DNA from: Stromatinia cepivora
Lineage: Eukaryota; Ascomycota; Leotiomycetes; Helotiales; Sclerotiniaceae
Length of the DNA stretch: 64,000 nucleotides
Direction: 5' to 3'
Assembly: GCA_014898415.1 (NCBI GenBank)
Contig: RCTD01000005.1
Span: 248,001-312,000, forward strand
Both the position numbers and the translations under genes were made by a program. Below, in pieces: positions 1-10,548 of this stretch; positions within the stretch are counted from its first letter, which is position 1; each line of letters opens with the position of its first letter. Below the pieces are notes generated by a model that saw only the letters and a list, made by a program, of their open reading frames with translations, did no database searches and was not told the DNA's origin.

Positions 1-210
1 CTCACCCTCCTCACCCTCCTTGCCCTCATCATCATCATCCCCATTTGCCCAACCCCATAAACCATCCGTAACATCATTAATACTCGTCCCTCCTATTCCA
101 ATTTTCTTCAAATGTTCCGTATATCTCGATTGAGGTAATAATGCCAAGATAGTCATTAACGATAACACCACCGCAAACACCAGAGCGCGTAATCTTGTAA
201 AAGCGCGCAT
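1..210 (-). CDS. N-terminus of a type II membrane or secreted protein (partial, runs off the window)
   Basis: An ATG at position 210 on the minus strand opens 70 codons without a stop to the window edge. The N-terminus has a short basic stretch (MRAFTRLRA) followed by a hydrophobic segment (residues about 10-25, LVFAVVLSLMTILALL). That is a signal anchor or uncleaved signal peptide. It is followed by a polar linker and a Gly/Asp/Glu-rich low-complexity stretch at the edge. This layout is common in Golgi glycosyltransferases and other type II enzymes, but no catalytic domain lies inside the window, so no function is assigned. The 5' side is an AT-rich spacer with homopolymer T/A tracts, consistent with a promoter. 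Confidence 0.6.
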   Translation of the reverse strand, partial: MRAFTRLRALVFAVVLSLMTILALLPQSRYTEHLKKIGIGGTSINDVTDGLWGWANGDDDDEGKEGEEGE

Positions 211-2385
211 TGTCGCAATAAAAAACACAAATCGCTAGAAATAATAAACAAATCCTCCCTTCTCTCGTCCCACGACCAAAAAGGAAAAAAAGGAAAAAAG
301 GAAACACAAGGTTTCAATTCCCTCTCTATCTTTTTTTTTCTTTAAGTTCTGATAGATTCCAGCCTTATTTCACCTTGTTCCTGAAAAACGTAGGATTATG
401 ATGATGCCAAGAGGATAGGCGTTGCGTATGCCAAGAAGCGGGAGGCTTTCACTATGGATGATCTTCAAATCTGTACCTGTACCTGCCTCTTTTTTCAAAA
501 AAAAAGTCGTGAAATTAAAAAAAAGGAAGGAATCAAATAAAAGACGTCGTGATATCAAAATATCAATAAATAAAAAAATAAATAACCTCAAATAACAAGA
601 ATGAAGAAGATACAATACAACAGTACAGATGTGAGATGTAAGATATAAGATTTGTATTTAAAAGAGAACAAAGCCCCATCCAAAATGGAAAAGATAATTA
701 AGTCAAATACTACTCTTCCCAATCCCAATCTGTATGCTTACTTACCCATCTAGGACCTACCTCCCAATAATATCCTATGAATTGCCCTTCCCTTCCTTGT
801 AGTCAGTCCATTCGAACGCGCAACCAGGACTCGTAAGCTTCTTTTCCCTCAATGGTTTAAGCGGATCCTTTTTATCCTTCTTTGCGTGAGCAACTCTCCA
901 CCTCTTGTCGTATATATATTGGATTCTGGATGAGCGAACATCAAGTTTGGAGGTTGGAGGGATGAAAAAAAAAAAAAGTTGAAATTGCTGTGGATTCGTG
1001 GAGTTACCTATGTACCGGTAGAAGAAAAACGATTCTATCACTTACTAGGTACTTATCGTTTTTGGATTTATCCGCGAATAAATACACATTAATTACAGTA
1101 ATTATTCAGTCGATGAAAATCGAATATTTCCCAGTTGTCATTTGATTGATGTATTTGCACATTTCAAATGTACGGCCGAAAAGTTCATCTCACCACTTTG
1201 GTTCTGCCACCAGTCAAAAGATCAAGGCGGTGAGACAAGCTTTACGGCAGAAGGAGTTACGGGCATAAATGATTAGAAAATTCAATGCATAACTACCCAC
1301 CCATCTAGCCCGATCCATCGGGACGGAAGCAAAAATGCCGATGGATGAAGCTACCACCCGCGTGAATATCATATCGATTCCATTTATGATTTTCGATATA
1401 AAACATTACAACTGTATATGGTATAGGTATAATTCATCAAACAAAATATCTTTGGTTATAATAATATCATCAATCAATAAATCTATAAAGATGGTCTATT
1501 ATTCATCCGATTGTATTTAAGCCGAATACTAAGAACCCCATCACTTACCATAACTTACCATAAAATATCCAACCATTCTTTTCCTACCTATTAACAAAAT
1601 CCAATGTAATCCAATCCAGAACCTTCAATGCGTACCTACCTACCTCACCACACGGCCTCATCTCATCTCATCTTATCCCATCTCATCCCACATCCCACCA
1701 AATCTCCATAAAATTCCAGCCCACAACAGTATCCCCAATTCCCGAGTTACGAAGCCTCATCTCATCTCATATCACATCCCATCCCATCACATCCCATCAT
1801 ATCTCGTATGAAATTCTACGAAAAGAATACCTATACCTACCTAGCCTAAAGAGTGCATCAGAAAGAGAAACACGAATGAAACCTGTCATTTTACTCTTGC
1901 TCGGATATGTTTCATCTGGATTCTTTTCGGGTGGTTCTGGATCTTTGTCATGTGATTTTATTTGATTTTGAGGAATGTGGCCCCAGACGAAGCACACTCA
2001 TATATATAGTGAGAAAAGAGAAGGAGCATTCTAGAAGTATTTCTTGATTGTATTGATACACGATCGTAGAACCTTCATCGTAGCGTTGAAGGCTCTCCCA
2101 CAGGGCTAAGAACTTAGGTATTTGATGGCATTATTCTTCCGAGGCATTTCTTTAACGTCATATTGATATTTAGTCCTATCATATTTGTACTCAAGCTCAA
2201 ATTTATATCCACATACAAAATGCATATACAATCAAGATATGCTTGCATACAACAAAAAAGAAATATCCTCCTATGTTCTTTTTGAGATCCCACACACCAC
2301 ATCTGAGAAAGGGGAAAAAAAAAAGCAAGCAAACAACTCCAGACTATGCAAACGCCCGAAATGCATCTAACAGTCAAACTCTCTA
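211..2385. other. Intergenic spacer between two minus-strand genes
   Basis: No open frame here looks coding. The stretch nearest 211 should hold the promoter and leader of the partial gene at 1-210. The part nearest 2385 should hold the 3' UTR of the Utp12-domain gene. About 1655-1800 is low-complexity plus-strand sequence built from short CATCTCA/CATCCCA units. Confidence 0.6.
1655..1800. repeat. Low-complexity CATCTCA/CATCCCA tract
   Basis: Imperfect tandem 5-6-nt units (tctca, catcc, catct) recur across about 145 nt, with an interruption near 1700-1750. It is a simple-sequence expansion with no coding potential. Confidence 0.6.
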
Positions 2386-3588
2386 TTATCTTCTATGGAA
2401 GGTACTGCCTGTTATCTTTTGCATCTTGGATCGTGGGGGTCCTTGTACAGCATCATCACTTTCATCATCCTCTCCTTGCCCATCGATATCATCATGATCG
2501 ACTTCATCCTCATCTCCAGAATCCGCATCAGTTTCCTCAGCCTCATCGTCTATTAAATCATCCTCGCTATCCTCTTCCTCTTCATCAGATTCGGCGACTA
2601 AACCATTAAGCATTTCCTCCTCAATCTCGGAATCTGAGATATCTTCGAGGTCTCCATTCTTGGCAAGTCTTTGAGGTAATCCATTGACGATAACTTCTTC
2701 CTCATCATCGCTTTGGCCTTCCACGTAAATAACACCCTCATCATTATCTTCGCTGTCTAATCTTGGTCGGTTTTGCATGCCTCTTCGTAATTCGATTTGT
2801 GCATCCAACATATCCAATTTACCCTTCAAAGACAAAAGATGCTGTAAAGATTTTGATCTCTCATCGAGAACTCTGTTCACCTCGGCCAACTTCTTGATAA
2901 GACCTCTTTGAGTTGCTAGATATCCACCATGTGTAATCATTGACCATTGAACCCAAACCATGAGACTACCAGCTCTACCCGGTCGGCGATGTAATCTTTC
3001 TGCCAACTTTTGTAATAAGATCGCGGCGAGAGGGGAATCGAGTCGTTGGATTGTAGCTCTAATCGTACTGAGATCCGTAGTATGTAAGCAAGATTCCAAT
3101 AAGGCGACATCGTTTGTTTTGAGTGCCTGAGTAAGAACTGTTCCGAGGGATGCGCCGGAAGGAGCTTGAATTGAATTTTGAGGGTATGAGAGGGCTTGAG
3201 CTTTAGAATCACCGAAAGCGGCCGCTACATCGATAGGCTCTGACGCGTGTGCACGAATAAGATCTCCGAATGTTGGCTCTCCATCTTCCTCCGCAGCTTC
3301 AGGTCCTTCATCTCCCATTACCACATCTGTGGTAACATTGCCATTTTCTTCCATATCACTTCCATCCTCTTCAATTTCTTCCATCTCATCGTCACTTTCG
3401 TTTTCCTCATCGCTAGAGATTTCGACCACTTCATTCTTCTTGACTCCGTTCGTCTTCACCTTATTTGCAGTTCCTCCACCCGATACAACAGTCTTTGATT
3501 CATCCAAATGTCCAGTTCCAAATGATTTAACACCTTGCTTGACCATTGGCTGACCAAGCTTGGTCGGAAGTTTCCTCTTAGCTGACAT
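2386..3588 (-). CDS. Utp12-domain protein of the small-subunit processome (Utp5/Utp9-like)
   Basis: A single-exon protein of 400 residues. The N-terminal 140 residues are basic then strongly acidic (runs such as SSDEENESDDEMEEIEEDG). Residues about 150-265 form a helical block matching the Utp12 domain: QALKTNDVALLESCL, then IQRLDSPLAAILLQKLAERL, then a Trp-containing helix (MVWVQWSMITHGGYL) and a final helical stretch. The C-terminal 110 residues are again Asp/Glu-rich. In yeast, Utp12 domains occur at the C-termini of U3 snoRNP/t-UTP subunits (Utp4/5/8/9, Utp12/13), which act in the nucleolus on 18S rRNA processing. This protein is short and lacks visible WD40 blades, so it resembles the tail of Utp5/Utp9-type proteins. 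Exact orthology is not resolved. The ATG at 3588 is the first in the frame. Confidence 0.8.
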   Translation of the reverse strand: MSAKRKLPTKLGQPMVKQGVKSFGTGHLDESKTVVSGGGTANKVKTNGVKKNEVVEISSDEENESDDEMEEIEEDGSDMEENGNVTTDVVMGDEGPEAAEEDGEPTFGDLIRAHASEPIDVAAAFGDSKAQALSYPQNSIQAPSGASLGTVLTQALKTNDVALLESCLHTTDLSTIRATIQRLDSPLAAILLQKLAERLHRRPGRAGSLMVWVQWSMITHGGYLATQRGLIKKLAEVNRVLDERSKSLQHLLSLKGKLDMLDAQIELRRGMQNRPRLDSEDNDEGVIYVEGQSDDEEEVIVNGLPQRLAKNGDLEDISDSEIEEEMLNGLVAESDEEEEDSEDDLIDDEAEETDADSGDEDEVDHDDIDGQGEDDESDDAVQGPPRSKMQKITGSTFHRR

Positions 3589-5923
3589 TGTATTTGATTG
3601 TTGGTTGTGCGATTAAAAAAAAGAGCTAGAATTTGAATACGACGAAAGATGGGTAGATGGGGGTGAACTTGGTTTGAAATGGCAACCAATTAAAAGTTTG
3701 CCTATAGATAATTATTTTGAAAGTCGGATAAGTTATTGATCGCGATGAATAGATTGAGATTATTCAAATTCAATTCAATTCTTTTAAATGGTGGTGTTAA
3801 ATGAGTTCAGGTAAATCTACCATTGAAACTATCGGATCAGCAAAACTTCATTGAAACTTTTTTTTTACTCAAGATAGAAAAAATAAATTCTGATCACGTG
3901 AATTGGTTATCATAGTAACAAAAATGTCAGTGCGGAACAGATAAGGTGGATCCGAGAATGGAAATGTGGCTCATTCTTATTGTTAACATTTAATTGATTG
4001 GACCAATAATACATTTTTTTTAATCTTGATCCATTTTTAACCTTTATCTAACCCTTGTTGAATCTTTTCCTTTTCCTTACCTATGGTGGGGCTGAGTCAT
4101 TTGAATTAATGATCTGATTGGTTACTATGAGGCAACCTGCAGTTACAGTACAAGGTGGTAATGAATTAACTAAGAATGCATTAGGCTTAGTTTCATGGTC
4201 ATCACTTGCTATCGTTTAAATATGTTAATGGTATGTCCCCCCGAAAGTTCTCGTCTTTGCAACCAAATTTTTTAAAGGTTTGATTTGCGACAGCCTTCTC
4301 ATTCGTCCAAAGAGCCAAAGAGCACCTACCACCACCGACCAACTCCGATCATCTAACAAACTTCACCTAAAATACACCTCAACACATGACCTTCACAACA
4401 CGATACCGATACTGACTGATACCATCACCAAAATAAGAAGATAACGATATTCTTACCTCTCTTATCGAAAAGATCTATCTTTCAAATCGAACAACTTAAC
4501 CTCAAAAAAATTAATTTCATTCTTCACTTTGTATTATTGTGATTGAGTGTAATTTATTTTTCTTTTTATTTTAATAATTCCTCTTTGTTTTTTTTTTTCA
4601 TTTACAAAACGCATCTGGTTCTTGAGGATATACTTTTGATAAGAGAAAGAAAAGCAAAAAGGTTTTTATACTCTCTTCTCTTTCCCCATCATTTTTTTTT
4701 TCTGGAGTGAAGTGAAGGGAAGAACATTATCACCGAGAGGGACCGGGTGGGTTTATTGAACTCATCTCATCATCCCATCCTTTGTGGAATTTGGGCGCAT
4801 CGGATCAATTGGAACGACGAAAACGAAATTCACTTGATTGAATCGTTCCATTCATTCATCAACACATTTGAAAGTTAAAATTCCACATCAAAAACGTATC
4901 ACGCATTACATTTGGAGGTCTCTTTCGCTAGTTGTACCTTTCTCACGATAAACTCGCCTCGCGCTTCATTTCACTTATTCATATCTCTCTTTCTTATTTC
5001 GGTTTGATATCATCTCGAAAAAGGATATTCAATAAATACCTTCAGTCTCTAAATTACGTTTTACGATTCACAGGTTTTAAGAATCCCATCATCAAAAGAA
5101 AATCAAAGGGGAAGAAGAGAAAGAAGCAAAGAAGAAACGAAATTCTGAAAGTCGCGTGTTCTTCATCAAAACAATAACAACACCATACAAAAACGAAAAA
5201 GTGGCTACTCTAGCTTTTCTAGCAGTAACAACGTATCAACAAAACAATACATTACATTACCATCGATCGATCCCACCGCGCCCTTTTCAAACGACGAATT
5301 CACTTTATTTTTTATTTTTGAGTGGCCAAGTCTTATTATCGGATTGCAAATCAACCTTTGATTCCAAATCTCTCTCTCTCTCTCTCTCTCTATTTGTTCA
5401 CCTTTTTATTAAGAGTGGCCAAATATTGAAACCATCCTTACTTTCGAATACGTAAGGCTACAACCCAAAATCCTTTGTCACATATCGACGAGGCTGCGCC
5501 GAGGATTAAAATCAAGGCAGGTCTAGGAACATTCACATATCCCGCCACCTTACCTTATAACCTTCATACATTATTCTGTTATGGTTGTAGGGTGCAATTC
5601 AGCTTTGAAATCATCGTTCTCTGCTTTTTATTCACTGTCTTGAAGTCGCGTGCCCAATATAACTGACGTATTCCGCAGTTCTCTCACAGTTAAATAATCT
5701 CTCTTGTCGCAAATATTGGTCGCGACCAAAGCCTTCCACCTTACAACCAAAACCAAAATCAAACAACTTCTCAAAACCATCAAATCTCAGAGAAACGATA
5801 CAGTTTGACCTGGTCGCATTGCTTTTATTTCAATTCCATCAACTTCAGAAATAGCCTAGAGCTATCTTTTCATCAATTTTGTCTCAAGCAGTACCTCTGT
5901 AAATAGAGGATCTCTGTTTGTTG
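3589..5923. promoter_or_regulatory. Divergent intergenic region with a long leader for the bromodomain gene
   Basis: About 2.3 kb separates the Utp12 gene (-) from bdf1 (+). A CACGTG E-box-like site lies near 3895. From about 4300 the plus strand becomes A/C-rich and CT-rich, like a fungal 5' UTR, with several short open frames (for example about 4932-5666) that show no domain. A (TC)n run sits at about 5369-5391. The most economical reading is a bidirectional promoter on the left and a leader of 1 kb or more, with upstream ORFs, for bdf1. Transcript ends cannot be placed from sequence. Confidence 0.5.
5369..5391 (+). repeat. (TC)n dinucleotide run
   Basis: About eleven TC units in the presumed 5' leader of the bromodomain gene. 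Pyrimidine tracts of this kind are common just upstream of fungal genes. Confidence 0.8.
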
Positions 5924-8877
5924 ATGGCCGTCATGACCACCCAGCATTCAGAAGATCTAGCTTTGGAACAAAAGACAATACCCGTTCCATCATCTGATAC
6001 GATGGCTTTGGATCTCAATATCAACGGGTAAGTCTTCTCTACCATAGTTTCTTTGCTCATTTTCCTTTTCCTCATCTATTTGTACACTTATATTTATCAA
6101 TGAAAAATTTACAGATCTTCTACTCGAGATGAATCCAAAACTGAAGTACAACCAACAACCTCTGATGCTGAATTGAAAAAATCTCCCGCTCCCGAAATCA
6201 CCAATTCCGACTCTGCCGAAATCACATCTACATCAGAATTAAATGGAGATCTACATGCAGAACCACATCCTGCTAACAGTCCTCTACCTCTATCTACATT
6301 AGTCGAGTCGCATGCGCAAGACTCTCCTGAGAGCCAAAACGTATCTCAACTTCAAGACTCGATTACAACAACTATTCCCGACGAGCCTTCGAAGTCAGTC
6401 GAGGAACCAGAACGCGCTGTATCTGATCTACCTACACCAGCCGATTCAATGCCCGAAGTTGCAAATGATAGTTTCGCGCCTACAGCTGTTCCACCTATCG
6501 TGGAAGCTCCAGTATCCGATATTCGTGACGAAGTTTCCCCACTTACTCAAGCGCCTGAAAATATACACCAACCGTCTTTGCCAGCTTCAGATAAAAAAGA
6601 AGAATCATTGAGTTCAGAACAAGAGGCTCCCGCACTAACTCAAGAGACAAAAGCCGAAAGTGTTGATGATATGAACCTCAATTTCGATGCGCCGCGACCC
6701 GATCTACCTCCATCATCTCCCAATAATGCGCCGCCATCTGTTGATATGGACATCTCTCCCAAAGCACAGCATGAAACTTCAGAACTTATCATAGAATCCG
6801 CGGCCACCAATTCTGATTTTAATGATGTTGAGATGACGGATGCGCCTGCGCAAACTCAGGTTACGAAGGTTGCTCGTGAACGGGAGGATGATGGTGAAGA
6901 GGAACCCTCTGCGAAACGCACCAAGACTGAGGAAAGTGAGGAACCTAAATTATCTTCAAATATAGGAACTCCAGCCGCCACGCAGAATGGAGTAACTACC
7001 AATGGTGCTTCGTCTTCTAATGTTAATCTGTCACGCCCGATCACCCAGCATGAGACGAAAGAAATCATCAAAATCATTAAGAATGTCATCAAGACTGCAG
7101 CTGGAAAGAACTTCAGATCTCCCGTCGCAATACTCTGGCCTGGATTTGCCGATGCTTATGCACAGAAGGTCAAAAATGAGGTCGATTTAGGTACCATGGA
7201 GAAGAAGGTCAAGAGTGGCGAATACCCTTCGATCCAAGCCATCATGGATGATGCAGTACTCCTTTACGAAAATGCCGTTGCCTTCAATGGGCTGGATAAT
7301 CCTATCACAACCGCTGCCAACGATGTGAAGACATCAATTATCACTAAGCTGGGAAGTCTTCCACCGGAGCCACCAGCCCACGTTGCGAAGGCGCAGATTA
7401 AGAAACCTAAACGACCTACACCATCTCTCGATACTGCTGCTCGTACTCCTGCTGCTAGAAGACCATCTCGCGGATCTGCTGGTGCTGCTGTACCAATCAG
7501 TGCTCCAGCCCCGACTTTTGCTTTAGATCCAGTCACCAGCACACCATTAATTCGTCGTGATTCAACAAAGGACGGCAGGCCAAAGCGTGAAATCCATCCA
7601 CCAAAGAACAAGGACCTACCTTATTCTTCAGCGCGACCCAAGAGCAAGAAATATTCCGTCGAGCTTAAATGGTGCGAAGAGACGCTGAATGAGATGAAGA
7701 AGTCGAAATACTTGATGTTCTCCAGTGCTTTTATGGCTCCCGTTGATCCTGTCGCATTGCAGATCCCCAACTACTTTACCATTATCAAGTCGCCCATGGA
7801 CATCTCGACTGTCTCTGAAAAGCTTCAAAATGGTGCTTACACAAGGGCGAAGGAGTTTGAACAAGATGTGAAACTCATTTTCCAGAATTGTTACAAGTTT
7901 AATCCCGAGGGAAATCCTGTCCGTGTCATGGGCCAACAGTTTGAGGAATTATTCAATGGGTTATTGGCCAAAAAAGACCGATGGATCGCTGATCATCAGC
8001 CTGTTGCTGTAACGCCAGATAGAGATGAAGAGACTGAGGAGGAAGAGGAGAGCGAAGACGAGCCAGAGCCTGTTCAAGAAGTATTACAAAGTGCTGCTAC
8101 TGCCCGACTTCTTTTCGAACAATCCAAGCTTATCGATATGCTGTCGAAACCGGAATCTGCCGATGCCATTGCCTTACAGAGGAAAATCCTCGGTTTCATT
8201 CAAGAAACCGCCGACAAAGAAAAAGAAAAGCTGGCGGCTATTACCAAAAAACCGAGCAAGAAATCAAAACCCTCGAAGCCCTCAAAGAAAGCTGCCACAA
8301 CCAAAAAAGGCACTACTGGACCTTCGAAGAAGTCTGGAGGAGCTCGCAAAGAGAGATACTTGGGCACTTTTGAGAAGGAAGTGATTTCTGCAGGAATTGG
8401 CCTGTTACCTGATCACATTACTGCCGAAGTAATGGAAATGGTTAAAATAGCTCATCCAGGAATGGTGGTAAGTAAATTTTTTTATCTGTTTGACAATTTT
8501 CAATCAGCTAACCTCTATTTATCTAGATTGAGGAAGACGGTACTTTAGAAATGGAAATTGACCAGCTCGAACCACATCTTCTCTGGAAGATTTTTGATGC
8601 CGTCCATGAACATGTTCCAGAATGTGAGGCCAATATTAGAGCGACACATCAAGACAAGAAGGAAGAGCCTCGCGCTCCCGCAAAACCTCCTCAGAAAAAG
8701 AAAAACAAGCCCATGTCGAAGTTTGAGCAAGAACGAAATATTGCACTGCTTAAAGAAAAGATGCAAACCTACGAAAGAGGGCCGGGATCAGCTTCTCAAG
8801 AGCCCATTGAGAGCGTTGAACGACATACACAAGAGGAATCAAGTGGTGATGAGTCTTCGGATTCTGAAGAAGAGTAA
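5924..8877 (+). CDS. bdf1: BET-family double bromodomain protein Bdf1
   Basis: The model is join(5924..6027, 6115..8467, 8527..8877), 935 residues. Both introns (87 and 59 nt) have GTAAGT donors and keep frame. A Pro/Ser/Glu-rich N-terminus leads to bromodomain 1 at about residues 345-440; it keeps the acetyl-lysine-binding Asn in AVAFNG but has a divergent ZA loop. Bromodomain 2 (about 550-650) is canonical, with MDISTVSEKL and CYKFNPEGNPV. After an acidic stretch and a Lys-rich linker comes the NET domain (about 785-850), which intron 2 splits. The C-terminus is a Ser/Asp/Glu tail. BET proteins bind acetylated H4 and help recruit TFIID and SWR1-type complexes. An alternative in-frame ATG lies three codons downstream (5933). 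Confidence 0.93.
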
Positions 8878-10548
8878 TCTTCCCTCCACTGACCACCGTC
8901 TGGCTGCGAACTCAGAAGCTCGTACCTCACTGCCAGATATTTGGATTCGTTACAATCCTAAAGAAAAATCGCTCTCCCAACTTGTAAATTAACTTTCTCC
9001 CCGCACAATTACGAGCACGTTGTATAATATCATACTTTCAAAAACTCATCGACATTTCATTAGATATCATTCCTCTGATTCATCGACTTACCCTCGTTGG
9101 GCCAGATTCCAGAATTTGGTATCTAAAAAATAATGAGGATCACCCGGCGGATTGTCGATGTTTAGCACATGCTTTATGGATTTTTCAAAATATTTATGAC
9201 ATCAGGGAAGGCGAGGAAATGCAAGATGATGGGGGACAGGTGGAGAATGGATGATAATTGAGTTTTTCCTTTTTGTTTTACACATGCAGCTAGTACCGCT
9301 CTCGTGCGTGCTGATAGTGAAGCTTGATTGATCGGTTGATCATTTTACACTTTCATTTTGGTATGACGACCGTGATTTGGTTGCTTGCTTGCCCCGCGCG
9401 CATTTAGTTGTTGTGGTGATTGGATGGTGGGGCCGGAATGGGGGATACGTAATTGGGAGGGGATGATTGGTATGAAGTGTATGATATCAGCGATGGGGGA
9501 GTATGCTTTCTTTGCTGGCGGGGCAAGCAAGATCAAACTATTTGCGAAGAGTCGAGAAGATGGTGGTCGAAGGAAAGCAGAAGATCTGATCAGATGAATG
9601 CTAGGAGGGGAGTGAGTGAATACAGGACCGGGGCGAGTTAAGGGGAAAATAAACGAGGGGAATGATTGAAGATACATATCTATTCACTTTACCTCGCTGT
9701 GTTGTGGGTAGGGAGTGGAAGATATAGGTATTATGATGAAAATCGACCTCACTAAAAATATTCTATGAAAATGAATGAGTGCTTGCGTGTCGTGATGTGT
9801 ATATGATGTGTATGTAATATTGCCCTTTACTATTGCCATAGCTATGTATATTACAATATGCCCTTCTATAATCTTCTCCCTTATATAGATAGCATTCTTC
9901 ATTCACGTCGACAATTAGATACTTCACCAAAGCACTCCAAAGACATTTTCCTCGATACACCAAATCCAACTCAATTTATCTATCTCATCCTCACATGCGA
10001 AGTTCTCGCAAGGATGCAACGGAACTAACTTAGACCGGGAACTGGAATGTTGATTGCTGGCACGTGCGCGGACAGGCTACTTCCAGGGATAGGTAAGGAT
10101 TCTTTCTTGTCATTGCTTCATATATATGAGAATTCAATTTCTTCAATTCAACGAAGTAAGCTTATTCTAATATTGTGGGTATGCAATTAGATGCTTCAAT
10201 TGCTCGGATTGAATGGATCGTATGAATTAGGAGAGGAGATTTTGATGCAAGAGGTTACAGTGCAGATTTGTTATTTGGGTTTGGGCTTGCGATAAACTCA
10301 AAGGCGATTTCGATAAATACTTTGCGTCTGCGGTTGGTTTATTAGCATTGGGGTTGCGATTGTGATTGAACTGGGGGTGAAAAGAGTATGGATTCTTATG
10401 ATCTCTCGTGGTCCCGGGCTTGGTTTTAACTTCTCATCTTGAGAAATTTCAACACCGGTGTATTATCTCTCTGGATATCCACGATCGGTATTTGTTTCTA
10501 TCACGGTTTAACATTCATTTCTCACTCAGCTAAGGTGTTTAGCTTGTG
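8878..10548. other. Intergenic spacer with the 3' end of bdf1 and the promoter of the zinc-cluster gene
   Basis: No frame here has domain-like content. The longest ones (about 9345-9969, minus) are Pro/Ser-rich or antisense to purine-rich DNA and look like chance frames. Sequence just before 10549 should contain the promoter and leader of the regulator. Confidence 0.5.

Noticed and set aside
4932..5666. Three consecutive small plus-strand ORFs before bdf1
   Set aside because: They have no domain, no splice-consistent linkage and A/C/T-rich leader composition; treated as 5' leader sequence.
9345..9969. Minus-strand ORFs of 72-110 codons between bdf1 and the zinc-cluster gene
   Set aside because: They are Pro/Ser/Ile-rich translations of purine-rich plus-strand DNA, with no signal peptide or domain.
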